The position numbers were made by a program, and so were the translations under genes. From a virus, in the IMG/VR virus record IMGVR_UViG_3300049855_000165, positions 1 through 22,276 of that record: 22,276 nucleotides of DNA. One strand, 5' to 3'. Shown piece by piece: positions 15,318-22,276 of the stretch. Each line of letters opens with the position of its first letter. Position 1 is the first letter of the stretch. The notes beneath the pieces are model-generated. The model saw only the letters and a program-made list of their open reading frames with translations, searched no databases and was not told the DNA's origin.

Positions 15318-15998
15318 TTACTCTTCGAGGGGGGCACGGCCTGCTAAAGCGCCGAGATCGAACCCCTTGGTGGATTTGTCCTTATCTGACGCAGCGTTCT
15401 TGCTCTGCAAGTCCTTCGCGGCTTCGACCAACTTCTGCGCACTCTTGGGGCCAAGGTACTTCAAGGAACAGAGGGCACTCAGGGACGCGCCCGCGACATC
15501 GTTCACGTCACAGAAACCGCCACGAGCGAGTTCAATAGCGACTTCCGCGACCGTTTCTGGCGCTTCTGCGCCCCGCTTGGCAGCGGCGGCAATTTGCTTC
15601 TCGGTAGGGTCTTTGAACCCAGCTTGAGCCAACAGGTTGATGATGGCTTCGTCGGCTTTAATCTCTTGGGGCGCAGTGGGGCTAACTCCGCCCGCTCGCG
15701 CAATCTTTGCCAGTTCGTTGTCGATCACTTCGCGCATGTCGGATTCGTTCGGGTACACACGGGACACAAGGTCCGCGCCATAGATGCGGATCAAGCGGGA
15801 ATACTCGCCCCCGACGTCGGGAACCGCGGCCCAGTAGCAACCCGGATCTAGGCCACTTTCGGGGCGCTCGATGCGAGGGGCGTGCCCTTGGCGGCGGATA
15901 TGCGCCTGCCAGATCGCGGACTCGTGGGTGCCGAGGAACTTGGTTCGGGTAGTGCCTTGGTGGTCGAATGACCCTTGCACCGATGGTACTTTCAGCAT
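15318..15998 (-). CDS. Head-region protein of unknown function with possible helix-hairpin-helix
   Basis: 226 residues; ATG 15998 with ACAGGAG upstream. The N-terminal half is strand-rich with basic and aromatic residues (KVPSVQGSFDHQGTTRTKFLG). About 85-190 is helical, with Ala-rich segments. Near 180-195, LKYLGPKSAQKLVEAAKDL resembles a helix-hairpin-helix DNA-binding turn (G-P-K after a helix), and INLLAQAGFKDP may be a second, weaker one. The C-terminus is Lys/Asp-rich (SKNAASDKDKSTKG) and probably disordered. It stands between the capsid and adaptor genes, where phages often encode head-completion or decoration proteins. It is not identified and the DNA-binding reading is tentative. Confidence 0.7.
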   Translation of the reverse strand: MLKVPSVQGSFDHQGTTRTKFLGTHESAIWQAHIRRQGHAPRIERPESGLDPGCYWAAVPDVGGEYSRLIRIYGADLVSRVYPNESDMREVIDNELAKIARAGGVSPTAPQEIKADEAIINLLAQAGFKDPTEKQIAAAAKRGAEAPETVAEVAIELARGGFCDVNDVAGASLSALCSLKYLGPKSAQKLVEAAKDLQSKNAASDKDKSTKGFDLGALAGRAPLEE

Positions 15999-16037
15999 GT
16001 GGTTTCTCCTGTGCGGGCCAGCCTACGGGGGGAGGCT

Positions 16038-16074
16038 AAAAAGCAAGCCTCCAGTGGAAGGATCCACTGGAGGC
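16038..16074 (-). terminator. Intrinsic terminator downstream of the capsid gene
   Basis: A perfect 12-bp stem (arms 16047-16058 and 16063-16074, GCCTCCAGTGGA and its complement) with a 4-nt loop is followed, on the minus strand, by TTGCTTTTTA (16046-16037). This is a classic rho-independent shape, oriented to end transcripts from the capsid gene. A partial terminator after the capsid gene is known in T7 (T-phi after gene 10), where it favours capsid mRNA. Confidence 0.75.
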
Positions 16075-16082
16075 CGGCCTCC
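16069..16082. repeat. 14-bp perfect palindrome linking the two hairpins
   Basis: GGAGGCCGGCCTCC is self-complementary and shares bases with the right arm of the terminator stem and the left arm of the second hairpin, so it cannot form together with them. Confidence 0.6.
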
Positions 16083-16110
16083 TGTCTCGTAAGGAGCGGA
16101 CGAGACAGGA
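16080..16110. other. Second perfect inverted repeat after the capsid gene
   Basis: Arms TCCTGTCTCGT (16080-16090) and its exact complement (16100-16110) make an 11-bp stem with a 9-nt loop. There is no T-run on either strand, so it is not an intrinsic terminator by itself; it could stabilise capsid mRNA, bind a protein or act with the adjacent palindromes. Confidence 0.6.
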
Positions 16111-16170
16111 TAGGAATACCCGCCGAGGTTGCGCGTGCCCTTGCGGGCAGAGGCGTGGCGGGTGCGTTAC

Positions 16171-17253
16171 TTAGGTCGCGACGGAAACCGCAGCGCTGGC
16201 GTTCGGGTTCTTGTTGAACACCGACATACGCCAATCGAGGCTCGCCTTGATGACGCGGTACTCTGCTTGTGGGGCAGCGACAGTCATGTTCCAGTCGTTC
16301 TTGTTGAACAGACCGAACACCATCGAGCCTTCGTGCAGGATGTAGCAGCGCATGGTCCACAACGGGGTTGGCGCGTACAAGCCGTCTAAGAGGTCGAACG
16401 TTGGGTCGATCTCTAAAGGGATGCCCATGTAGCGCAGACCGGAGTCCGCGATGTTGAGATCCAGCTTCGGGGTACCCGAGGCTTCGGTGGTCACGAACGC
16501 GCTGTTGTTGCGGAAGAACCGGCGGTACCGGTCAGCGAAACCACGGCCACAAACGATGCGGTATTTACCGCGAGCGTTGCCGCGCGCGTTCAAACGCGCT
16601 TGCCAGAAGGCGGTATTCATCACCTCTTCCAAGTTGCCGCCGTTCGTGTAGGTCAGGCCGGTTTGGAAGAAGTGCTGGATCTTCGCGTCGGTGCGAGGAA
16701 CCGTGCCGTACGAACCCGCGCGATTGAAAGGCAAGAAGGCGTCTAAGCCGATCGTGCGCTTCGTGTCGAGCGAGCCGTCTAAGTGCAAGGTGCGGTCGAG
16801 ACTGACTTGCGCGGCGTCGCGGAAGTTGTCGATCTTGTCGGATATCAAGTTGCGCAAGCGGGTTTTCTCTGAACTCGACAGTGGGCTAGCCAAGGTCTTG
16901 CTCTGGGAGTTGAAGTCGACTTCAAAGCCTGCGTTCATCATGTAGTCGTCGACGATCAGCAAACCACGGTGTTCATTGTAGACGCCGAATTGGAACTCTT
17001 TAGTCGGGGCGTTTTCGCTGAAGCCGAGCTGGTCTTGGTTAGTCCAGCCTTGGTTGTCGCCTTCGTCGCTGACTCGTAAGCCAACGCGGACGGTGCCTTG
17101 CGCCATGTCGACCACTTCGCGTTTGCCCATGAAGGCTTCCGCGAGAGGCATCGCTTGACGATCTAAGAGGATGGGTTTCTGGCGATTGTAGTAGCCAGCG
17201 TCCGAGGACTCAACGAGTTCCTGTAGGACTAGTGCGGGGACGGATACGGCCAT
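16171..17253 (-). CDS. Major capsid protein
   Basis: 360 residues; ATG 17253 with AAAGGAAAAATC upstream, 14 nt after the scaffold stop. It follows portal and scaffold genes directly and is followed by a terminator, the usual setting of a highly expressed coat gene. It has no low-complexity or membrane segments and a balanced composition. The N-terminal region is helical (VPALVLQELVESSDAGYYNRQ), the middle carries charged helix (SSSEKTRLRNLISDKIDNFRD), and the C-terminal half is strand-rich (LEIDPTFDLLDGLY, WTMRCYILHEGSMVFGLF). This layout is compatible with the HK97 coat fold, but the fold itself is inferred, not shown. The start is well supported by the ribosome site. Confidence 0.82.
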   Translation of the reverse strand: MAVSVPALVLQELVESSDAGYYNRQKPILLDRQAMPLAEAFMGKREVVDMAQGTVRVGLRVSDEGDNQGWTNQDQLGFSENAPTKEFQFGVYNEHRGLLIVDDYMMNAGFEVDFNSQSKTLASPLSSSEKTRLRNLISDKIDNFRDAAQVSLDRTLHLDGSLDTKRTIGLDAFLPFNRAGSYGTVPRTDAKIQHFFQTGLTYTNGGNLEEVMNTAFWQARLNARGNARGKYRIVCGRGFADRYRRFFRNNSAFVTTEASGTPKLDLNIADSGLRYMGIPLEIDPTFDLLDGLYAPTPLWTMRCYILHEGSMVFGLFNKNDWNMTVAAPQAEYRVIKASLDWRMSVFNKNPNASAAVSVAT

Positions 17254-17267
17254 GAGATTTTTCCTTT

Positions 17268-18368
17268 CTAAGGAAGGGTCCCGGAGAGAAGTGCGTCTTC
17301 GTACTCTGGGGTGCCCTTTTTGAGGGTGGGTGCTGGAGAGGGTGCATTCACCGCCCGCAGCGTCGGTTGTACGGAGACAACCGGAGCTTTCTGGGAAGCC
17401 TTAGTCAGAACGTGTTCAGCGCATGCGGCAAACCGCACACGCAGCTCAAGAGGGTCATTTACAAGATGGGGAGGGAGTTGAGCCTCGCGGCGAGCCGCTT
17501 CGGCGTAGATCTGGGCCTTCACAGCAGGCCACTTCGTGCCGAGCTGTTGGGCGTAGCGAGCTTCTTGGGACTGTACCCAGGAAGCGGTCTGTTGGAGGGG
17601 GGAGGGGCCTTGTGGCTGGGGAGGAGCTTGGCGCTGTTGTTGGGCAACCGGCGCGGGCTTCTTCTCTACTTTCGGGACCGCTTTCGTGAGCGCGGCCTCG
17701 ATCCGTTCCTTCGCTTCATCACTAATATCGAGCGAGCGGTGGAGTTTGTCCAGTATTTCGGTGACCCCCGAGATGTCGGGGGCAGCGGCTTCGGTTACGA
17801 CTCCATGACTGGCGATCAGATCTTTCATCGCCGCGAGGGCTTGGGGATCTCCGCGACGAACTTGGAAACCGAGGTCAATCCAACCTTGGATCGACTCGAT
17901 CTTGACTTCGTTCTCTGCGGCAGTTCGGACGATGTTCGACGCGAAGTTCGCGTACGGTTCCATCTCTTTGATACGGGAATCTAGTTGCTTGAATCGGCGG
18001 CGAGTCTTGCTGTGGTACTTGGCGCCTTCGGCGTCAGTGTACGGGACGTACTCGTCGCTCTCAGTTTCATCCGCTGGAGTTTCCGGGGCGGCGCCTTCTA
18101 GGGCGACTTCACCTTCGGCCTTCACTGCGGGAACAGAGGGTTCTGACTTTGGCTTCTCTATAGGGGGTGATAAGCGATCAAGGACGTCCTGTTCTCCCAG
18201 TACGGGAGTAGGTGCTTTTGCCTTGTCACTGGCAGCGGGCGAGGCTGGGGTATCGCCACCAGTCGGCGTCGGGTTAGCTTCCGGCGTCGTCTGGGCTGCG
18301 GGGGACGGGGCCGCAACGGGGGTTTCCGGGCTGGCTACCGGGTCGAGGATGTCTTGGGCTGCTGGCAT
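17268..18368 (-). CDS. Capsid scaffolding protein
   Basis: 366 residues; ATG 18368 with GTAGGAGC upstream. The N-terminal 110 residues are rich in Pro, Ala, Thr and Glu and appear disordered. A conserved-looking block follows (EYVPYTDAEGAKYHSKTRRRFKQLDSRI split by charged helix). After it come helical segments to about 235, a Gln/Pro-rich stretch (AQQQRQAPPQPQ) and a C-terminal helical region with many Ala/Gln. Acidic, helical, low-complexity proteins placed between portal and coat genes are typically scaffolds that guide procapsid assembly and leave or are cut before DNA entry. No protease motif is seen. The assignment rests on composition and position. Confidence 0.78.
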   Translation of the reverse strand: MPAAQDILDPVASPETPVAAPSPAAQTTPEANPTPTGGDTPASPAASDKAKAPTPVLGEQDVLDRLSPPIEKPKSEPSVPAVKAEGEVALEGAAPETPADETESDEYVPYTDAEGAKYHSKTRRRFKQLDSRIKEMEPYANFASNIVRTAAENEVKIESIQGWIDLGFQVRRGDPQALAAMKDLIASHGVVTEAAAPDISGVTEILDKLHRSLDISDEAKERIEAALTKAVPKVEKKPAPVAQQQRQAPPQPQGPSPLQQTASWVQSQEARYAQQLGTKWPAVKAQIYAEAARREAQLPPHLVNDPLELRVRFAACAEHVLTKASQKAPVVSVQPTLRAVNAPSPAPTLKKGTPEYEDALLSGTLP

Positions 18369-18401
18369 AGTAGTGCTCCTACTTTGTAAAGCAAGGTCTT
18401 T

Positions 18402-20594
18402 TTAGACCTGCGGACGGTTGGGGATCGAATCGGGGGTTGGGGCTTTGCTCATGGGCTTGCTGCCTCCGCCGCCTTGCCCCTGCTGGGAGTCAAGGCCGGG
18501 AGTGCTTGGCGGAGGACCGCCAGTAGCGGGACCGCCTGCGCCAGGAGGTCCGCCCATTGGGGCCATTGGAGCCATCTGGAAGAACTTGGAGAGGCCAGTG
18601 AAGATACCCGCATCGCGGGTAAGTTCGTCGAGGATCTGCGGACCCTGGGGCATGAGGCCCATGTTCTTCGCGATCTGGGTGATGTTCGTCATCCAGGCGA
18701 GGCGCTTGTCGGTGTCAGGTTTACCAGTCGAACCCGCGCGCACCGAGATGTGCATGGAGCGCCACAGGGTTTCACGGTCTACTTGGGGCACGATCGCGCC
18801 GGGGCCGGCGAGGGCCTTGATATTCGCCTCGGGCATGACCACCACCGCCATGTCGAGCATGCAAGTGACGACGTCGACGTAGAGGTCTTCGATGATCGAG
18901 CGCCGGTAGTCAGCCATCGCGTCCGTGCCTGCTTGGGCCGTGGCAGTTTCGGTCGCGGAGTTGCTGATGCCGACCGTCCCACCAGTGACGGCGGAAGTCC
19001 CGGACATGCGCTGCAAGTCCATCTCAGCCCGAGCGGAGTCGGTCAACAACGGATTGTACTGCGTCGTCGCGGTTTCTTTGAGCGCGTTGTTGATCTCATC
19101 GGGGGTGTCGAGTTCGATGATTTCGTACGGCATGCCGCGTTTGTACTTCTGTTTCTCGCCCTTCGAGAAGATGCCCTTGCGCACCAGGATGCGGGGGAAG
19201 CAGGCTTTCTTCGCGTGCCGGTCCAGAGTGCGCATGAGGTTGATTTCCTCCTGCGCAGGCCGTTGCAAAGTCGCGGACGAGACACCGACCAGTCGGCCCG
19301 TGACTCGGTTGAAGATATAGGGGATGAACGGGTACCAGTTGCGCCACACAACGCGAGGGGTGTAGGAGTGGAAGAACCGCTTGAAGCCCTTCGCGTAGAC
19401 ACTGACCCGGTTCGTCTGCCGGTCCCAGCATTCCCATAGTTCGACTTCTTTGCCGATCTGTTTGTCGACGAGGGTCTGGTCGCGCTTCGTGGCGTCCCCT
19501 TCTCCAGTCCCGACTTTCGTGTTCGAGGTGTTCGCCTCGGGAAGGGTCTTGGCCTCTTCGGCGGAGAGGTTGTACTTCGCGGCGGTTTCGTCCCGGTCTG
19601 CGTAGACGCGGTGCTGGATGCGCTTCGCACGCCAGAAGTCTTCCGGGCGAGTGATGTCCCAAGAGACGCGGAGGTCTTCGGGCTGGATGAAGTCGATGGG
19701 GAAGCCAATCCACGAGGCGACCTCGGGGATGGAAGCAGGGTCAATGGGGAGAGTGCCGTCTTGGAGCCCCTGCATCTGCGCCTGGCGCGGGTCAGGCTGC
19801 ATGATGGGCTGGCCCATCTCGTCCAGCATGGGGGCGCCAGTCATTGGGTCGATCTGTGGTTGGAGCATCGCGGGGTTGGCGAGCATCTCCTGCTGGAGCT
19901 GGGCGACGACGTACTCGCGAATCGTGGACTGGAGGTCCGTGAACCGCTTCATCTCCGCCGAACCCTCGGCTATCTCCCCCGCCGCGACCTTCTTCTGCCA
20001 GAACTGGTACAGGGCGAAGTTATCTTGCTGATCGTTGAAGCGATAGTTGCCGATGGGGTCGCGTTTGAGGTCTTCTTGCTGATTGACCTTAACGAACATG
20101 ATCGCGTTCGTCTCGACGTCTTGGGTTGCGCCGGAGAGCTGTTGGCGGAAGCGAGCTTCGCGGAGTAAGCGGCGAGCGAGGATCTCTTGCGTACGGGCGA
20201 AGCCTTCGATTTCTGGCGGGACTTCTCCGGGGAGTTCTCCGATCTGGACTGGCATGCCCATCGGGTCGAGGATCTGTTGGCCCGACATCGGGTCCGAAAG
20301 GTACTGCGGTTGTGGGGGCCACATCGCGTCTTCGGGCTTGATGCTGATGTCCGCGTCCCGACTGTTGATGAGGGACATCAGCGTGTATTGATTGCGCAGA
20401 ATGTGGTTGGTCGCGACCGCGTCCTCGGCGTCGAGGATCATGCAGTCGTTGTTGACGTACCGGCGGTCACGGTCGAAGGTATTGTACCACTTCTGCAGTG
20501 GGGACGGGATCTCCGTCTCCTGCGCGTACGCGAGAATCAGAGCGGCATCGCCGCCGTCCGCTGTTTCGGCCATGGGTTCAGCGGAGTCCGGCAT
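18402..20594 (-). CDS. Portal protein
   Basis: 730 residues, close to the 725 of the P22 portal. ATG 20594 follows the previous stop by 1 nt, with GGAAG as a weak ribosome site, so coupling is likely. It would form the dodecameric ring through which DNA is packaged and ejected. Visible parts: an N-terminal helical clip (WYNTFDRDRRYVNND), the portal core around 290-480 including ELWECWDRQTNRVSVYAKGFKRFF and WYPFIPYIFNRVTGRLVGVS, a conserved block NLMRTLDRHAKKACFPRILV, and a long helix (DAMADYRRSIIEDLYVDVVTCMLD). Two Met/Gln/Pro insertions (about 90-120 and 235-280) share DPM.G...LD.MG.P motifs. The last 55 residues are Gly/Pro-rich and probably disordered. Scaffold and capsid follow. Confidence 0.85.
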   Translation of the reverse strand: MPDSAEPMAETADGGDAALILAYAQETEIPSPLQKWYNTFDRDRRYVNNDCMILDAEDAVATNHILRNQYTLMSLINSRDADISIKPEDAMWPPQPQYLSDPMSGQQILDPMGMPVQIGELPGEVPPEIEGFARTQEILARRLLREARFRQQLSGATQDVETNAIMFVKVNQQEDLKRDPIGNYRFNDQQDNFALYQFWQKKVAAGEIAEGSAEMKRFTDLQSTIREYVVAQLQQEMLANPAMLQPQIDPMTGAPMLDEMGQPIMQPDPRQAQMQGLQDGTLPIDPASIPEVASWIGFPIDFIQPEDLRVSWDITRPEDFWRAKRIQHRVYADRDETAAKYNLSAEEAKTLPEANTSNTKVGTGEGDATKRDQTLVDKQIGKEVELWECWDRQTNRVSVYAKGFKRFFHSYTPRVVWRNWYPFIPYIFNRVTGRLVGVSSATLQRPAQEEINLMRTLDRHAKKACFPRILVRKGIFSKGEKQKYKRGMPYEIIELDTPDEINNALKETATTQYNPLLTDSARAEMDLQRMSGTSAVTGGTVGISNSATETATAQAGTDAMADYRRSIIEDLYVDVVTCMLDMAVVVMPEANIKALAGPGAIVPQVDRETLWRSMHISVRAGSTGKPDTDKRLAWMTNITQIAKNMGLMPQGPQILDELTRDAGIFTGLSKFFQMAPMAPMGGPPGAGGPATGGPPPSTPGLDSQQGQGGGGSKPMSKAPTPDSIPNRPQV

Positions 20595-20595
20595 G

Positions 20596-21192
20596 TCATA
20601 GCTTCCGTAGGAGGTGGTCTAGGTGCGCCTTCGTGAGTTTCCCTTGCTGCAACTGGCTCTGGATGTCCAGCACTTCGCGCGCCTTTTCGGGGAGCGCCCC
20701 GGCAGTCGCCTTCCAGGACTGGACCGCTGAACGGAGCACGATGTGCTTCACGACGAGGGAGACGACAATGGCGGCGAAGGCGAGGATACTAAGGAGGCCC
20801 AAGTATTGCACGGTTTCGCCTATAAGCAAGAGCATGGCCCCCGATCCGCCAGCGGCGACGGCCCCGACACGGAGAAAAGCCGCGACGGGGTAGGCGATGG
20901 AGAGAGCAAGCGCGGCGGCGCCGAGGATGAGGCACGCGATACCCGACCACCAGCACCACACTTGGCGGGCTTCGAGTCGGGCACGCTCGGCCTCGGCTTC
21001 TGCGGCTTTCGCCGCAGCCTCGTAGGCAGACGCGCGCTTGCGGTAGAACGCGGCCAAGTCCGCCTGAGATGCGCCCTTTGGGGCTTCGGCCTCGATCTTA
21101 GCCTGCTCCGCTGTAGGAGGGATCTCTGCCGGGCGGGAACACCACCGGCATCCAGGCAGGAAGAGGAGGAGCAAAAGGAGCCAGGCGCGCAT
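20596..21192 (-). CDS. Small membrane lipoprotein-like protein, unknown function
   Basis: The start is set at ATG 21192, which overlaps the previous stop as TAATG; the longer ORF to 21378 has an Arg-rich leader that is out-of-frame sequence of the neighbouring gene. This gives 198 residues. The N-terminus MRAWLLLLLLFLPGC is a signal peptide with a lipobox-like LPGC (Cys15). An Ala/Glu-rich coiled coil follows (about 40-78). Then come two or three strongly hydrophobic spans (IACLILGAAALALSIAYPVAAFL, split; AMLLLIGETVQYLGLLSILAFAAIVVSLVV). The C-terminus is a soluble helix (DIQSQLQQGKLTKAHLDHLLRKL). A lipid anchor plus transmembrane spans is unusual. Its place before the portal gene suggests a head-assembly or lysis-related role, but I cannot choose between them. 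Confidence 0.65.
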   Translation of the reverse strand: MRAWLLLLLLFLPGCRWCSRPAEIPPTAEQAKIEAEAPKGASQADLAAFYRKRASAYEAAAKAAEAEAERARLEARQVWCWWSGIACLILGAAALALSIAYPVAAFLRVGAVAAGGSGAMLLLIGETVQYLGLLSILAFAAIVVSLVVKHIVLRSAVQSWKATAGALPEKAREVLDIQSQLQQGKLTKAHLDHLLRKL

Positions 21193-21470
21193 TAGGGGCC
21201 TCGCGGTGGTTTGACTGGCTTGTAGACCGGGGATAAGAGCCCCGCCTGGATGAGCGCCTCGCGGTTGATCTGGACGTCGACCGCCAGCTCCGCCACGCGA
21301 GTGGCGGCGGAGTCTACGCGGGCGTAGGTGAGGGTCAGCCAAACGATGGCCCCAGCGAGCAAGGCCCACGTACGCCAAGTGGCGACCACGTTGCCTTCCG
21401 GGTCGATGCGGGCAAAAGGGGCTTTCGCCCCCTTTATCGCGGGGAAAGGCTTATAGGGAGTGTCGGCCAT
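21192..21470 (-). CDS. Small single-span membrane protein, unknown function
   Basis: 92 residues; ATG 21470 with TAGGAAACCCC upstream that overlaps the previous stop. The N-terminal 28 residues are polar (KPFPAIKGAKAPFARIDPEG), followed by one transmembrane span (WALLAGAIVWLTLTYA) and a helix rich in Ala, Val and Asp (VDSAATRVAELAVDVQINRE). The C-terminus is Pro-rich. A short polar N-terminus, a single span and a helical outer part would suit an inner-membrane phage protein, possibly a partner of the lipoprotein-like gene that overlaps it. Holin or inner spanin roles are possible but not supported by a specific motif. Confidence 0.65.
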   Translation of the reverse strand: MADTPYKPFPAIKGAKAPFARIDPEGNVVATWRTWALLAGAIVWLTLTYARVDSAATRVAELAVDVQINREALIQAGLLSPVYKPVKPPRGP

Positions 21471-21478
21471 GGGGTTTC

Positions 21479-22276
21479 CTAGAGGGCGGCGGGGATGAGG
21501 CCCGCGAGGGCTTTGATCTGGGCGAGTTGGGTGGAGTTGGAGTCCATTTCCTGGCGGTTTTCCGCCGCGGTCGGGATGGTGTCGAGCTGGGCGTCTAAGT
21601 CCGAAGCCGCCATCCCGAGTTCCACGCGGATGTCGACTGCGGATGGGAGAGCGGCGAGCTGGGCGTCTAAGTCCGAAGCCGCCATCCCGAGTTCCACGCG
21701 GATGTCGACTGCGGATGGGAGAGCTGCGACGGTGGCCTCGCTGGCAATGCCACTACTGCCGATGCCGGTCAGTTCTCGCGTGCTGTAGTTCCAGATGTCC
21801 GCGGGCGCGACACTGGCGATTAGCACTGGGGAACGCCATTCGACGTCTACGCCGCCACCGCCTGACGTTGGGTTGCGTACTGGGCGGGTCCCGTCCGAAC
21901 GGAAGAAGCGCCGATTGTCCAATGCGTAGACTTCGGTCCCTGTTGTATTGTCCAGCTTGATGCTAACGATGGTGTTGTCGTTCTCGAAATTTCCTTCGTC
22001 GACAGCAACCAGTGCGCCGAAGAAGTCGCTAATTCCCTGGCTGGTGGTTAGGTTGTACACCCACCATGCGTACAATTCGGACAGGTAGAAATCCGCCCCG
22101 ACGGTTATATCGACCTCGTCGTTGACGTAGTCGGCTGCATAGTCGGTGATCGTGCTGCCGTCGATGGCTAGGGTACCGTAAACAGAGTCGACCACCTGCG
22201 CCGCTAATGCTGACCAACCGTTGGCCCCTGCGGTAGCACCTGCCGTGTACCCAAGATACGCGGTAACGCCGCTCTG
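21479..22276 (-). CDS. Virion-associated protein with tandem helical repeats (partial, continues beyond right edge)
   Basis: The frame stays open to the window edge, with no stop in the 27 codons before a GTG at 22195, so the visible 265 codons are the C-terminal part. The early part is beta-rich (GTLAIDGSTITDYAADYVNDEVDITVGADFYL). An ADIWNYSTRELTG motif follows, of a type frequent in phage tail or collar proteins. The C-terminus has two near-identical 24-residue units (LPSAVDIRVELGMAASDLDA) and a third degenerate one (IPTAAENRQEMDSNSTQLAQ), predicted helical and possibly a trimeric coiled coil. It may be a structural or decoration protein. The family is not certain. Confidence 0.7.
   Translation of the reverse strand, partial: QSGVTAYLGYTAGATAGANGWSALAAQVVDSVYGTLAIDGSTITDYAADYVNDEVDITVGADFYLSELYAWWVYNLTTSQGISDFFGALVAVDEGNFENDNTIVSIKLDNTTGTEVYALDNRRFFRSDGTRPVRNPTSGGGGVDVEWRSPVLIASVAPADIWNYSTRELTGIGSSGIASEATVAALPSAVDIRVELGMAASDLDAQLAALPSAVDIRVELGMAASDLDAQLDTIPTAAENRQEMDSNSTQLAQIKALAGLIPAAL
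21583..21726 (-). repeat. Near-perfect 72-bp tandem duplication
   Basis: Copies at 21583-21654 and 21655-21726 are identical over the first 70 bases and differ at one position near the end. The period is 24 codons, so the frame is kept. Silent positions are also identical, which indicates recent duplication or gene conversion. Confidence 0.9.

Noticed and set aside
16111-16170. Possible promoter in the gap downstream of the capsid gene
   Set aside because: No convincing -35/-10 pair or repeated phage promoter motif could be seen on the minus strand.
18394-18409. Small inverted repeat (AGGTCT / AGACCT, 4-nt loop) at the portal stop codon
   Set aside because: Only 6 bp and no proper T-run; too weak to call a terminator between portal and scaffold.
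18474-19439. 321-codon plus-strand ORF opposite the portal gene
   Set aside because: The portal frame is clearly coding; the opposite frame is His/Arg/Val-rich with no recognised motif.
1-22276. CRISPR arrays, tRNA genes, insertion sequences, attachment sites
   Set aside because: No regularly spaced repeats, cloverleaf-like sequences, transposase genes or terminal inverted repeats were found by reading; the repeats present are protein-coding.

Overview
The window looks like the structural region of a GC-rich tailed bacteriophage or prophage, most likely a short-tailed (podovirus) type with a P22-like virion gene order. The evidence is a syntenic block, read right to left on the minus strand, of portal, scaffold, major capsid, head-tail adaptor, P22 gp10/T7 gp12-like nozzle protein, two candidate tail adhesins, three small Gln/Gly-rich proteins and one very large candidate ejection protein. 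I see no tail tube, tape measure, terminase, lysis enzyme, integrase or tRNA. The host cannot be named; high GC and strong AGGAG-type ribosome sites fit a proteobacterial host.

Layout. 1-2137 (+ strand): a compact run of overlapping genes: the end of a basic Lys/Ala-rich protein, a ribbon-helix-helix DNA-binding protein, a probable RuvC-like/RNase H-fold nuclease, a C5-cytosine DNA methyltransferase, and a small zinc-finger protein. Inside the methyltransferase gene, in the +1 frame, lies a second ORF of 290 codons with its own Shine-Dalgarno site. It ends in an ATGA overlap with the next gene and carries repeated WPTPT / LNPAHSRWLMGYP motifs. This is the most interesting feature of the window.

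2138-22276 (- strand): the morphogenesis operon. From its 5' side (right edge): a virion protein cut by the window edge with a 72-bp duplication; two small membrane proteins; portal; scaffold; capsid; a 172-nt gap with nested palindromes including an intrinsic terminator; a head-region protein of unknown function; adaptor; nozzle-like protein; a seven-bladed beta-propeller protein; a glycine-rich tail fibre; three small candidate internal virion proteins; and a 1607-residue candidate ejection protein. Most junctions are overlaps such as TAATG or gaps of a few bases, which indicates translational coupling.

How the parts work together. Portal, scaffold and capsid build the procapsid; adaptor and nozzle proteins close the portal; propeller and glycine-rich proteins probably contact the host; the terminal gene group probably supplies proteins ejected with the DNA. 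The plus-strand cluster is probably DNA-modifying and regulatory: methylation, junction or DNA cleavage, and small DNA-binding proteins. The two transcription units converge at 2137/2138 with no intergenic base and no visible terminator.
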